DNA of 64,000 bases from Thermosynechococcus sp. GTDB lineage: Bacteria > Cyanobacteriota > Cyanobacteriia > Thermosynechococcales > Thermosynechococcaceae. A program made the position numbers and the translations under genes. This document shows, piece by piece, positions 37,838 through 46,703 of the stretch; the first letter of the stretch is position 1; each line of letters begins with the position of its first letter. Below the pieces are notes generated by a model. It was not told the DNA's origin. It made no database searches and saw only the letters and a list, made by a program, of their open reading frames with translations. The DNA lies in contig NZ_AP024678.1 in assembly GCF_025999095.1 (NCBI RefSeq), positions 2,201,527 through 2,265,526 on the forward strand, written 5' to 3'.

Positions 37838-38676
37838 AGGGTTGGTCTGTGGGCGATCGCACCTTTGTGTGGGGAGAGCGCACCTACATTATGGGCATCT
37901 TGAATATCACCCCCGACAGTTTTAGCGATGGTGGTGACTTTTTTAATCCTGCCAGTGCCGTTGCCCATGCCCTAGACATGGTTGCCGCCGGCGTTGATGT
38001 TATTGATGTAGGGGGGGAGTCCACCCGTCCGGGAGCTAGTGAAGTGCCCATTAGCGCTGAGTTGGCTCGGGTATTGCCCGTAATCGAGGGCATCCGTCAG
38101 CAGTCCCAGATTCCCATTTCCATTGATACCACCCATGCGGTGGTTGCCCAGGCAGCGGTGGCAGCCGGTGCCAATATTGTTAACGATGTTTCAGGGGGGC
38201 AGGCGGATCCTGAGATGTTTGCCACGGTAGCGGCATTGGGGGTGCCCTATATCCTCATGCATCGGCGGGGAACCCCAGCCACCATGCAGCAATTAACTGA
38301 CTACGAGGATTTGATCGGCGATTTGCTGCGCTATTTTCAGGAACAAACCCAGCGGGCGATCGCCAGCGGCATTCCCCCAGAACACCTGATGATTGACCCA
38401 GGTCTTGGCTTTGCCAAGACTACCCCCCAAAATCTCACCCTTTTGCGAGAACTGCGGCAATTTCAAAGTCTCGGCTATCCCCTCCTGCTCGGTCCATCGC
38501 GCAAACGCTTTATTGGCGATGTCCTAAACCTGCCCCATCCTAAAGACCGAGTTTGGGGTACCGCAGCGGTCTGTTGCCATGCCATTGCCCAGGGGGTGGA
38601 CATGGTGCGCGTCCATGATGTGGCAGCCATGGTGCAGGTGTGTCGGATGGCCGATGTCCTCTGGCGATCGCCCTAG
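37834..38676 (+). CDS. folP: Dihydropteroate synthase
   Basis: This folate-pathway enzyme condenses p-aminobenzoate with the pterin pyrophosphate. The 280-residue protein has the two signatures IMGILNITPDSFSDGGDF and VDVGGESTRPGA, then SIDTTH, NDVSGG, MHRRGTPATMQ, DPGLGFAKT and a late GPSRKRFIG. The ATG overlaps the transporter stop by four bases. It converges on the next minus-strand gene and shares four bases with it. Confidence 0.97.
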   Translation: MKGWSVGDRTFVWGERTYIMGILNITPDSFSDGGDFFNPASAVAHALDMVAAGVDVIDVGGESTRPGASEVPISAELARVLPVIEGIRQQSQIPISIDTTHAVVAQAAVAAGANIVNDVSGGQADPEMFATVAALGVPYILMHRRGTPATMQQLTDYEDLIGDLLRYFQEQTQRAIASGIPPEHLMIDPGLGFAKTTPQNLTLLRELRQFQSLGYPLLLGPSRKRFIGDVLNLPHPKDRVWGTAAVCCHAIAQGVDMVRVHDVAAMVQVCRMADVLWRSP

Positions 38677-39143
38677 GGGCAATGACCTCGCCCCGGCGCT
38701 GGCACACACAACTCCCATTCCGCATTGAAAGGTTCATAACCGAGAGCAACTCCCGCTTGTTCTGCTTGGTGGCGCACCTCCTCAAAGCAGTCAAAGCCAT
38801 CGGGACGCACGGCAATAATAACGTACTCGCGATCGCGCTGGCGACCTAGATTAGCCAACAAAATCGCCAAGGTGGAGGTGGGCTTGTCAAGGTCTGCTTT
38901 GGGCACAAGCACTTTTTGGGGATAAATGATTGCTCCCTCGCGACGGCACTCTAGATAGCGGGGGGTTCGCCCGTGATTTTGGGCATTTTCCCGCGCCAAG
39001 ATTTGCACATTGGTGCGTTCTCGGCCAAGGCTACTGGCACTGATGACCACCACTAATAGGATCAGGGTGCCAATGGTACAGGCCAAGATCGAGAGGAAGG
39101 GAAATAAGTCCAGTTGCAAAGGGTGGGATTGACGCCGCCGCAC
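38673..39143 (-). CDS. Single-helix membrane protein, ExbD/TolR-like topology
   Basis: A 156-residue protein with a basic N-terminus and one transmembrane helix near 12-38 (DLFPFLSILACTIGTLILLVV). A soluble domain follows (YVIIAVRPDGFDCFEEVRHQAEQAGVALGYEP). This topology, with the phrase LDLFPFLSIL, recalls ExbD/TolR, but I see no ExbB partner and the assignment is weak. The start is a GTG at 39143, 11 bases after the gatC stop, so it is probably co-transcribed with ycf3-gatC. Confidence 0.65.
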   Translation of the reverse strand: MRRRQSHPLQLDLFPFLSILACTIGTLILLVVVISASSLGRERTNVQILARENAQNHGRTPRYLECRREGAIIYPQKVLVPKADLDKPTSTLAILLANLGRQRDREYVIIAVRPDGFDCFEEVRHQAEQAGVALGYEPFNAEWELCVPAPGRGHCP

Positions 39144-39154
39144 AGCCTGATGCC

Positions 39155-39448
39155 TTACATGATTTTGGGCACGCGGAAAAAGTCATCCTCGCGATCCGGG
39201 GCGATCGCTAGCAAGTCCTCCCGATTTGGCCAAGGTTCCAACACGTCAGGACGGGTTACATTACTCACCTCAATGGCTCGCGTTGTCGGCGGCACCTCTG
39301 TAACATCCAGCTCACTCAGTTGATTGACATAGTCGAGGATGCTATCTAGTTGCTGGGTCAGTGCTTCAATTTCACTTTCATCAATGGCAAGGCGAGCTAA
39401 ATGAGCCACCTTGCGCACATCTTCTGCAGTAATGACTTTGGTTGCCAT
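39155..39448 (-). CDS. gatC: Glutamyl-tRNA(Gln) amidotransferase subunit C
   Basis: GatC is the small subunit of GatCAB, which converts Glu-tRNA(Gln) to Gln-tRNA(Gln) in organisms lacking GlnRS. The 97-residue protein has the pattern [34 protein letters not shown], then [22 protein letters not shown] and a late FFRVPKIM. I start it at the ATG at 39448, 31 bases after the ycf3 stop. Confidence 0.95.
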   Translation of the reverse strand: MATKVITAEDVRKVAHLARLAIDESEIEALTQQLDSILDYVNQLSELDVTEVPPTTRAIEVSNVTRPDVLEPWPNREDLLAIAPDREDDFFRVPKIM

Positions 39449-39479
39449 TCGTGCTCCCTTAGAAATTGGCGAGAAGTTT

Positions 39480-40001
39480 TTAGAAATACACATCAATATT
39501 GGAGCGGCCAGTGGTTTTCAGCCAGTTCTGCGCCTCAATATAGTTATTGGGGGCCAGTTGAATTGCCCGTTTCCAGTAGTCTGCCGCACGATCAAAGAGC
39601 TGTTCGGCCTCCTCGGCGCGCTGCTGCTCTTGTGCCTGAGTCCCCAAGTAGTGGTAGATCACGGCAATATTGTTGAGGGCTTGGGGCATGCGGGGATTGA
39701 GTTCAAGGGCTTGGTGGTAGTACTCTAGCGCTTTTTCATGCTCGCCATTGCTGGCATGGATCAAGCCAATATTGTAGAGAATGTAGCTGCAATCGGTGGG
39801 GTCTTCCTCTAGTTCTAGGGCTGCCTGGTAGTTCTCCAGCGCCTCTGCATATTCCCCATCCGCTTGGGCAGACATGCCATCGCGATAATAGGCAAAGGCA
39901 GTTTTTGACTGCGAACTGGTGGGCAAGACCTTGAGAATGAGGTCAGCCATGACCGTAAAGGTTTTGTCAATAAAATTGTCGTTCCGTTGCGATCGCGGCA
40001 T
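39480..40001 (-). CDS. ycf3: Photosystem I assembly protein Ycf3
   Basis: A TPR chaperone for photosystem I assembly. The 173-residue protein begins [23 protein letters not shown]. It has three TPR units: [41 protein letters not shown] and [13 protein letters not shown]. It heads the ycf3-gatC-membrane protein run on the minus strand. Confidence 0.97.
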   Translation of the reverse strand: MPRSQRNDNFIDKTFTVMADLILKVLPTSSQSKTAFAYYRDGMSAQADGEYAEALENYQAALELEEDPTDCSYILYNIGLIHASNGEHEKALEYYHQALELNPRMPQALNNIAVIYHYLGTQAQEQQRAEEAEQLFDRAADYWKRAIQLAPNNYIEAQNWLKTTGRSNIDVYF

Positions 40002-40177
40002 AGGGCTTCCTTAGAACGGCCTCTTGCCTAGTGTATCAAAAGCACCACCAGCAATCGCCCCCCTAGCCAATGCCTAAGATTTGTAGCGTTCCGCCAAGAA
40101 GCTCCTAAGGCAGCCCTAAGATCGTCCTAGTGGCCCTCCGTGCCGTGATACTCACCAGCTTTGGGAGTTTAAGATTT

Positions 40178-41032
40178 ATGATTGAAAATATTCTATTGGC
40201 AGACTCAGGAACTGGACAATCCGAACAAATGCTCAAGTCGCTGATGGAGTTGCCAGCGATTCAACGGGCTGCCATCACCGTTTTGCACGTGATTCCACCG
40301 AAAATTACTGCCGAGGAGATGGCCGAACAACGTCAAGCAGGTGCCAAACTCCTAGCGGAAGCTGTGGCCCGACTGCACCTTGACCCCGTCATTAGTGTCA
40401 ATACGATGCTGCGGGAGGGCGATCCCAAAGATACGGTGCTCCACGTGGCCGATGAAATCAATGCCGACTTGATCATTATGGGATCGCGGGGACTGAAGCG
40501 CCTGCAATCCATTCTCGAAAACTCCGTTAGCCAGTATGTGTTTCAACTGTCTTCGCGGCCGATGCTCCTAGTGCGCGATGACATCTACGTCAAGAAAATC
40601 AACCGCATCATGGTGGCACTCAATAATTCTGCTGCCGCCAAAGCCTCCTTGGACTTAGCAGTGCGCCTAATGGAGGGGGTCAAGGGCGGCAAACTCATTG
40701 TTGCCCACGTCAATCCTGACCTCAAGGGTCACGCCGATACCCCTAGCACTGCTGCCGAAAAAGACCCGCTTCTTGCCGAAGCTGCAACGGTGGCTAAGCA
40801 GCGGGGGGTGGAATACCAGTGTGTTCTGACCACCGGCAAACCCGGGGAAGAAATCTGCCGCATTGCGGCCGATACCAATGCCGATCTCCTGGTTCTGGGT
40901 TCCCCGGATCGGCGGCCCTCGATCGCCCGCAGTCTACCCGACTTGGATCGCCTTTTGGGCACTTCCCTGTCTGACTATGTCCGGGTCTATGCCGAGTGTC
41001 CCGTGCTCTTTGTGCGACAATCGGAGGCGTAG
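40178..41032 (+). CDS. Tandem universal stress protein (UspA type)
   Basis: A 284-residue protein made of two Usp domains. The first (about 1-140) has MIENILLADSGTGQSEQM and the nucleotide-loop-like IMGSRGLKRLQSILENSVS. The second (about 145-284) has KINRIMVALNNSAAAKASL and LVLGSPDRRPSI. ATP-binding G-x2-G-x9-G(S/T)-type loops are partly kept in the first domain. Its role in stress is inferred from the family. I start it at the ATG at 40178; a GTG at 40130 is possible. It lies 15 bases before the DUF4129 gene. Confidence 0.88.
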   Translation: MIENILLADSGTGQSEQMLKSLMELPAIQRAAITVLHVIPPKITAEEMAEQRQAGAKLLAEAVARLHLDPVISVNTMLREGDPKDTVLHVADEINADLIIMGSRGLKRLQSILENSVSQYVFQLSSRPMLLVRDDIYVKKINRIMVALNNSAAAKASLDLAVRLMEGVKGGKLIVAHVNPDLKGHADTPSTAAEKDPLLAEAATVAKQRGVEYQCVLTTGKPGEEICRIAADTNADLLVLGSPDRRPSIARSLPDLDRLLGTSLSDYVRVYAECPVLFVRQSEA

Positions 41033-41047
41033 ACTGGTCTAGCGGCG

Positions 41048-41611
41048 GTGACCTTTTTCGATGATTGGCGCTGGCAGAGCGATCGCCAGTGGCAACAACT
41101 GCGTGAAGCCCTTGAGTACACCTTTGTCCAACTCTTTCGCCAGCAAATGGAGCCATTTTGGCAAGACCACCCCTCCCTAGGGGCATGGCTACGCTGGCTC
41201 CTTCAGGGGGTCTTGCTTATTGGCCTTAGCGTAGGCCTCTATTCCCTAGGACGCCGCCTCTGGCGATGGTGGCAACGGCGATCGCGATCCTCCTCACCAA
41301 CAGCAATTTCTACCCTTGGGGAGCGACCCAGACCGGTGCGGGAATGGCTGGAACTTGCCCAAAACCTACAATTGGCGGGGGACTATAGCGGGGCCTGCCG
41401 TGCCTTTTATATGGCCTTGCTGTATCGGTTGCAGGAGGCAGGCTGGCTGCGGTTTCAGACCCACTGGACCAATGGCGACTACCTGGGGGAATTGGAACGG
41501 CTCTTTCAACTGGGGGAGCGATCGCCAACTGTAGGGCAGAGTATCCAGCATCTCTTTCAAGCTCACAGTCGCAGTTACTATGGCGCCGAGCCAGGGATGC
41601 CCAAACCCTAG
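41048..41611 (+). CDS. DUF4129 domain membrane protein
   Basis: A 187-residue protein with one transmembrane helix near 48-68 (WLLQGVLLIGLSVGLYSLG), a basic stretch, and a C-terminal DUF4129 domain (REWLELAQNLQLAGDYSGACRAFYMALLYRLQEAG and a late HSRSYYG). DUF4129 often accompanies transglutaminase-like proteins, which are absent here. The start is a GTG at 41048, with GGCGG just upstream. It follows the stress protein gene closely and is probably co-transcribed. Confidence 0.8.
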   Translation: MTFFDDWRWQSDRQWQQLREALEYTFVQLFRQQMEPFWQDHPSLGAWLRWLLQGVLLIGLSVGLYSLGRRLWRWWQRRSRSSSPTAISTLGERPRPVREWLELAQNLQLAGDYSGACRAFYMALLYRLQEAGWLRFQTHWTNGDYLGELERLFQLGERSPTVGQSIQHLFQAHSRSYYGAEPGMPKP

Positions 41612-41695
41612 CCAGCTGTCAAGCGGCGTATATTTTCAATTGCTGAGGTGGCTAGAGCAGGCCGCTAATGTCCTACAGACTCTGAAAGACTCTGA

Positions 41696-41707
41696 AAACG
41701 GCCGTTT
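41696..41707. repeat. Perfect 12-bp palindrome between convergent genes
   Basis: AAACGGCCGTTT lies between the stops of the DUF4129 gene (plus) and the ferredoxin gene (minus), just after a tandem AGACTCTGAA pair. It could form the core of a bidirectional terminator, but there is no long T-run. Confidence 0.4.
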
Positions 41708-41713
41708 GATTAC

Positions 41714-42040
41714 CTAGCCCTTTGGCTTTGTCTTCACAGACACTGGCCCATAGACAAGGGTTTGACAAGCCAAACGATAATTTTCGGGCTTACGGCGGAG
41801 CTTGCGCTCTTCCACAGGGGTGCGGGGCGAGAGGTTTTCCATGCCTTCGACAATCTCAACAATACAGGTGCCACACTGGCCATAGCCCCCACAATTAAAG
41901 AGCTTGCCCTTCAGGGTATAGAGGTCAACCCCCGTTTCCATTGCTTTTATGCGCAGATTCGCACCATCAGCAGCAACAATTTCCTTGTTTTCGTTAACAA
42001 ACTTAATATTTGTGGCCACGAATTCAGCTTTGCTTGCCAT
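41714..42040 (-). CDS. 2Fe-2S ferredoxin divergent from psbB
   Basis: A 108-residue 2Fe-2S ferredoxin. Its cluster ligands are in [16 protein letters not shown] (C-x5-C-x2-C) with the fourth Cys in YRLACQTLV. The five-residue first spacing matches adrenodoxin/Isc-type rather than plant-type photosynthetic ferredoxins (C-x4-C). The partner is unknown. It is divergent from psbB, a conserved cyanobacterial neighbourhood as I recall, with about 190 bases between them. The ATG is at 42040. Confidence 0.88.
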   Translation of the reverse strand: MASKAEFVATNIKFVNENKEIVAADGANLRIKAMETGVDLYTLKGKLFNCGGYGQCGTCIVEIVEGMENLSPRTPVEERKLRRKPENYRLACQTLVYGPVSVKTKPKG

Positions 42041-42229
42041 AGGAACCTAGGCTAGTTACCATTCTTAATACATTCTCATTTTGGCAGAAAAACTGCCCAA
42101 CCGTAGCTGAAGTTACGGGTAAATTGGCCGTTAAACTCTTAGTAGGGAAGCGGTTGTTACCGTGATCCGGCTGCTTAATAAAATTTGTTCATGCAAACGC
42201 TAAATTTTTGTATAGGAGGAGCGTAGTCA

Positions 42230-43762
42230 ATGGGACTACCCTGGTACCGAGTCCACACTGTCCTGATCAATGATCCAGGGCGGTTGATTGCGGCCCACCT
42301 GATGCACACGGCATTGGTCGCCGGTTGGGCAGGGTCGATGGCTCTTTATGAGCTCGCTATTTTTGATCCCAGTGATCCCGTTCTCAACCCCATGTGGCGG
42401 CAGGGAATGTTTGTGCTGCCCTTTATGGCACGGTTGGGGGTCACGGGGTCTTGGAGCGGTTGGAGCATTACTGGCGAAACGGGGATTGACCCCGGTTTCT
42501 GGAGCTTTGAGGGGGTTGCCCTAGCCCACATCGTCCTGTCGGGTTTGTTATTCTTGGCGGCCTGTTGGCACTGGGTCTATTGGGATCTCGAACTCTTTCG
42601 TGATCCTCGCACCGGTGAGCCTGCCCTCGATTTGCCGAAAATGTTCGGGATTCACCTGTTCCTTGCTGGTCTGCTGTGCTTTAGCTTTGGCGCCTTTCAC
42701 CTCACGGGTCTCTTTGGCCCTGGGATGTGGGTTTCTGACCCCTATGGCTTGACGGGCAGCGTCCAGCCGGTTGCCCCCGAATGGGGACCCGATGGCTTTA
42801 ACCCCTACAATCCCGGTGGTGTTGTGGCTCACCATATCGCCGCAGGCATTGTCGGTATTATTGCTGGCCTCTTTCACATACTGGTGCGTCCACCCCAGCG
42901 GCTTTACAAAGCTCTGCGCATGGGGAATATCGAAACCGTCCTCTCCAGCAGTATTGCGGCCGTCTTCTTTGCCGCCTTTGTCGTTGCTGGCACAATGTGG
43001 TATGGCAGTGCCACCACGCCCATTGAACTCTTTGGGCCGACTCGCTATCAGTGGGACAGTAGCTACTTCCAACAGGAAATTAACCGGCGCGTGCAGGCCT
43101 CTCTCGCCAGTGGCGCCACTCTGGAAGAAGCTTGGTCGGCTATTCCAGAGAAACTGGCCTTCTACGATTACATTGGCAATAACCCCGCTAAAGGTGGTCT
43201 CTTCCGTACTGGCCCGATGAATAAAGGGGATGGAATTGCCCAAGCTTGGAAAGGCCATGCCGTCTTCCGCAACAAAGAGGGTGAAGAACTCTTTGTGCGT
43301 CGGATGCCTGCCTTCTTTGAAACCTTCCCGGTCATCCTCACCGATAAAAACGGCGTTGTCAAAGCCGACATTCCCTTCCGTCGTGCGGAGTCGAAGTATA
43401 GCTTTGAGCAACAGGGGGTTACCGTCAGTTTCTACGGTGGTGAATTGAACGGCCAAACCTTCACCGATCCACCCACCGTCAAGAGCTATGCCCGTAAGGC
43501 CATCTTTGGTGAGATCTTCGAATTCGATCAAGAAACCCTGAACTCCGACGGGATTTTCCGCACCAGTCCCCGTGGCTGGTTCACCTTTGCCCATGCGGTG
43601 TTTGCCTTGCTCTTCTTCTTTGGTCACATTTGGCACGGTGCCCGTACCCTGTTCCGCGATGTCTTCTCCGGGATTGATCCAGAACTGTCGCCGGAGCAAG
43701 TGGAATGGGGCTTCTACCAAAAAGTGGGCGATGTCACCACTCGCCGCAAGGAAGCTGTTTAG
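42230..43762 (+). CDS. psbB: Photosystem II core antenna CP47
   Basis: CP47 binds chlorophyll a and passes excitation to the PSII reaction centre. The 510-residue protein has the start [18 protein letters not shown], six transmembrane helices with chlorophyll-ligating His residues ([39 protein letters not shown]), the large lumenal loop (about 260-450) and the end RRKEAV. The Shine-Dalgarno AGGAGG lies at 42214-42219 upstream of the ATG at 42230. psbT follows 19 bases after the stop. Confidence 0.99.
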   Translation: MGLPWYRVHTVLINDPGRLIAAHLMHTALVAGWAGSMALYELAIFDPSDPVLNPMWRQGMFVLPFMARLGVTGSWSGWSITGETGIDPGFWSFEGVALAHIVLSGLLFLAACWHWVYWDLELFRDPRTGEPALDLPKMFGIHLFLAGLLCFSFGAFHLTGLFGPGMWVSDPYGLTGSVQPVAPEWGPDGFNPYNPGGVVAHHIAAGIVGIIAGLFHILVRPPQRLYKALRMGNIETVLSSSIAAVFFAAFVVAGTMWYGSATTPIELFGPTRYQWDSSYFQQEINRRVQASLASGATLEEAWSAIPEKLAFYDYIGNNPAKGGLFRTGPMNKGDGIAQAWKGHAVFRNKEGEELFVRRMPAFFETFPVILTDKNGVVKADIPFRRAESKYSFEQQGVTVSFYGGELNGQTFTDPPTVKSYARKAIFGEIFEFDQETLNSDGIFRTSPRGWFTFAHAVFALLFFFGHIWHGARTLFRDVFSGIDPELSPEQVEWGFYQKVGDVTTRRKEAV

Positions 43763-43781
43763 TCATTCCTAGGGGACTACT

Positions 43782-43880
43782 ATGGAAACCATCACCTACG
43801 TTTTCATCTTTGCCTGCATTATTGCGCTGTTCTTCTTTGCCATCTTCTTTCGTGAACCGCCGCGGATCACTAAGAAGTAA
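43782..43880 (+). CDS. psbT: Photosystem II protein PsbT
   Basis: A 32-residue single-helix PSII subunit (METITYVFIFACIIALFFF at the start, then REPPRITKK). PsbT sits at the PSII dimer interface near the acceptor quinone. The gene lies 19 bases after psbB and just before a strong terminator, so psbB-psbT are one unit. It is short and easily missed by gene callers. Confidence 0.98.
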   Translation: METITYVFIFACIIALFFFAIFFREPPRITKK

Positions 43881-43916
43881 CTTCTGACCCGTCACTAAAT
43901 AGGTCTTTAATACTTG

Positions 43917-43942
43917 CCGATCGCCCCCGCGGTCGGTTTTTT
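43917..43942 (+). terminator. Rho-independent terminator after psbB-psbT
   Basis: CCGATCGC, loop CCCC, GCGGTCGG (eight pairs with one G-T) followed by TTTTTT. It lies 36 bases after the psbT stop. Confidence 0.85.
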
Positions 43943-44027
43943 GATGTTTATTTGATCTTCAAGGAGATGAGGGGCGCCGATTCCTGAATCTGTCGCTCCC
44001 GGCGCCGCGGTTTCTGGTACAGTCTTT

Positions 44028-45434
44028 ATGGCACAGTGGGATGGCCAAGCCTGTTGTCTGTCAATCGCTAAGGAGAAACCTCTGAGTACCCGAGTCATTA
44101 TTGTCCGCCACGGTGAAAGCACGTTTAATGTCCAAGAGCGGGTGCAAGGTCACAGTGATGCCTCTGCGCTCACGGAGCGCGGTCGTTGGATGGCAGCCCA
44201 AGTGGCTCTAGCGCTGCGGGGTATTCCTATTCGCAAAATTTACACCAGTCCCCTGAAACGGGCAAAGGAAACCGCAGAGGTCATCCATGCTCAGCTCCAA
44301 AACCCCGAACTCAAGCCACCCCATGCCCTTGATCTCCTCAAAGAGATTGCGCTGCTAGCTTGGGAAGATCTCCCCTTTGCCGAAGTGAAGGCACAGTTCC
44401 CAGAGGACTATCGCCGCTGGCAGGAAGCCCCAGAAACTTTGATGATGAAAATCACCACAGAAACCGGCCAAACCAAGGAGTTTTTCCCGCTACTGGATCT
44501 CTACGATCGCGCGGGCATGGTCTTGGAAACGCTGCTAGCGGCTCACGCCAATGAAACGATTGTCATTGTGGGGCATAGTGGCATGAACCGTGCCTTGATC
44601 TGCACGGGCCTCGGCTTGGGGGTCAAGGGTTACCTGCGGCTCCAGCAGGCGAATGGTGGCATTAGTGTCTTAAATTTCAGCAACGGCTTGCGGCAACCCG
44701 CTCAACTGGAAGCTCTCAATCTCACTAGCCATCTCAATGATCCCTTTCCCCAGCCCCGCTTCAAGGAACAAACGCTGCGCGTCTTTCTTGTCCGCCACGG
44801 TGAAACGGACTGGAACCGTGCAGGACGCTTCCAAGGGCAAATTGATGTGCCCCTCAATGAAAATGGCCGTGCCCAAGCGGCGGCAGTGGCTGAGTTTCTC
44901 AAGAATGTCCCCCTCCACCATGCCTTGAGTAGTCCACTCCTGCGTCCCAAGGATACGGCCTTGGCGATTTTGCAGTACCACCCCAATGTGCAGCTGGAGT
45001 TAGAGCCAGCCCTTGCAGAGATTAGCCATGGGGATTGGGAGGGCAAGTTTGAACCCGAGGTGGCGGCGGCCTATCCGGGTGAACTGGAACGCTGGCGGAC
45101 CACCCCTGCCCTTGTGCAAATGCCCAATGGCGAAAACCTTGAACAGGTGCGCGATCGCGTAGTCAGGGCCTGGGAACTCTGGCTGAAGCGCTGGCAAACC
45201 AATGCTCCCACCCCCCACAATGTCTTGGTCGTGGCCCACGATGCCACCAATAAGGTCTTGCTCTGCCACATTGTTGGTCTTGGCATTGAAAACTTCTGGC
45301 TCTTTAAGCAGGGAAATGGCAGCGTCACGGTGATTGACTATCCCCTCAAGGGAGGTCTGCCCCGCTTGCAGGCAGTGAATATCACCACCCATTTGGGCGG
45401 GGTACTGGATCAAACAGCGGCGGGAGCGCTGTAG
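44028..45434 (+). CDS. Histidine phosphatase with two phosphoglycerate-mutase-like domains
   Basis: A 468-residue protein of two tandem histidine-phosphatase domains. Each keeps the catalytic RHGE (IIVRHGESTFN near 28, FLVRHGETDWN near 256) and the second His region (IVIVGHSGMNRAL; VLVVAHDATNKVLL). Cyanobacterial homologues have been annotated as phosphoglycerate mutase or 2-carboxyarabinitol-1-phosphatase; I cannot choose a substrate. The ATG at 44028 is a nominal start. AGGAGA at 44071-44076 sits five bases before a CTG at 44082, where the conserved sequence begins, so a CTG start is possible. It ends three bases before the next gene. Confidence 0.88.
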   Translation: MAQWDGQACCLSIAKEKPLSTRVIIVRHGESTFNVQERVQGHSDASALTERGRWMAAQVALALRGIPIRKIYTSPLKRAKETAEVIHAQLQNPELKPPHALDLLKEIALLAWEDLPFAEVKAQFPEDYRRWQEAPETLMMKITTETGQTKEFFPLLDLYDRAGMVLETLLAAHANETIVIVGHSGMNRALICTGLGLGVKGYLRLQQANGGISVLNFSNGLRQPAQLEALNLTSHLNDPFPQPRFKEQTLRVFLVRHGETDWNRAGRFQGQIDVPLNENGRAQAAAVAEFLKNVPLHHALSSPLLRPKDTALAILQYHPNVQLELEPALAEISHGDWEGKFEPEVAAAYPGELERWRTTPALVQMPNGENLEQVRDRVVRAWELWLKRWQTNAPTPHNVLVVAHDATNKVLLCHIVGLGIENFWLFKQGNGSVTVIDYPLKGGLPRLQAVNITTHLGGVLDQTAAGAL

Positions 45435-45437
45435 GAG

Positions 45438-46703
45438 ATGGTGTGGCGATTGTTGCGACAGGTGCGGCTGCTGGATCCTGTCAACCGCCAAGACCAACGC
45501 GCGGATGTGCTGCTAGAGGAGGATCAACTGGTGGCGATCGCCCCCGCAGCAATTCCCCCGGGTGCCGAAGTTATTGATGCCTCAGACTGGGTTTTGGCAC
45601 CGCCTCTGGTGGATCTTTACAGCCACAGTGGTGAACCGGGCTACGAGGCACGAGAAACCCTAGATAGCCTTTTGGCCGCCGCTGCTGCCGGGGGGGTGCA
45701 GTATTTAAACCTATTGCCCACCACGGAACCCGTGATTGATGATCCTGCCCCTTGGCAAGCCCTACAACGGCAGATACCCCCCACCGCTTGGTCACAGGTA
45801 CGGGTTTGGGGTGCCCTCACCCAAGGATGCAAGGGAGCAGCCCTAACGAATTTAGCTGAACTGGCGGCCAGTGGTGTGGTCGGTTTTTGTGACGACCGGG
45901 GGTTAACCCACTGGCCCTTGGTCCAGCGGGCACTGACCTATGTCCAGCCCCTGGGAAAACCCGTTGCCCTTTGGCCCTTTGACCCGGCCTTGGCAGCCAA
46001 GGGTGTGGCGCGCCACAGTGGGGTCGCCACGCGTCTAGGATTGGTGGAGCAACTGGTCTGCTGTGAAACCATTCCGCTATTGGCGATTTTGGAATTGGCA
46101 CGCACGGTCTCAACCCCGATTCACCTCATGCGCCTGTCAACCGCTCGCAGTGTCGAGATTCTCGCCAAGGACAAACCCGAACAGGTGAGTGCCAGTGTGT
46201 GTTGGTTGCATCTACTTTTTGAGGTTGAGGACTTAGCCAACTACGATCCGAATCTCCGCCTTGACCCACCCCTAGGAACGGCCCGCGATCGCCAAGCGTT
46301 GATTGAAGGAATCAAAACGGGGATCATTGAGGCGATCGCCATTGACCACACCCCCCTGCTCTACGAAGAAAAAATGGTTTCCTTTGCCGAGGCACTCCCC
46401 GGCGCCATTGGCCTTGAATTAGCCCTACCGGCTCTGTGGCAGGGACTGGTTGCCAAGGAGTACCTGAGCGCCCTTCAGCTTTGGCACGCCCTCAGCACGG
46501 CACCGGCGCGTATTTTGGGCCTTGAACCACCCCGCCTAGAACTCCACAGTCGCAACTTTGTTCTCTTTGATTCCAGCGTTACTTGGGCAGTCACGCACCA
46601 AAGCCTGCGATCGCGCGCTCACAACACCCCTTTTTGGCAGCAATCCCTGCGGGGTCAACTGGTGCCCTTTTCGCCAAGCATCAGCTCTGGTCGTACCCAC
46701 TGA
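45438..46703 (+). CDS. Dihydroorotase homologue lacking key metal ligands (probable pseudoenzyme)
   Basis: A 421-residue amidohydrolase of the dihydroorotase family. The overall pattern is clear: [46 protein letters not shown] and [12 protein letters not shown]. The HxH zinc motif is Tyr61-Ser-His63, and the later His-containing segment reads [11 protein letters not shown] instead of the usual TPHHL. It resembles non-catalytic PyrC' proteins that scaffold aspartate transcarbamoylase. The ATG at 45438 follows AGGAG. Its last 49 bases overlap fumC on the other strand. Confidence 0.85.
   Translation: MVWRLLRQVRLLDPVNRQDQRADVLLEEDQLVAIAPAAIPPGAEVIDASDWVLAPPLVDLYSHSGEPGYEARETLDSLLAAAAAGGVQYLNLLPTTEPVIDDPAPWQALQRQIPPTAWSQVRVWGALTQGCKGAALTNLAELAASGVVGFCDDRGLTHWPLVQRALTYVQPLGKPVALWPFDPALAAKGVARHSGVATRLGLVEQLVCCETIPLLAILELARTVSTPIHLMRLSTARSVEILAKDKPEQVSASVCWLHLLFEVEDLANYDPNLRLDPPLGTARDRQALIEGIKTGIIEAIAIDHTPLLYEEKMVSFAEALPGAIGLELALPALWQGLVAKEYLSALQLWHALSTAPARILGLEPPRLELHSRNFVLFDSSVTWAVTHQSLRSRAHNTPFWQQSLRGQLVPFSPSISSGRTH

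Noticed and set aside
42548-43720. A 390-codon open frame on the minus strand
   Set aside because: It is antisense to psbB, whose identity is certain. The translation has no membrane or enzyme pattern of its own.
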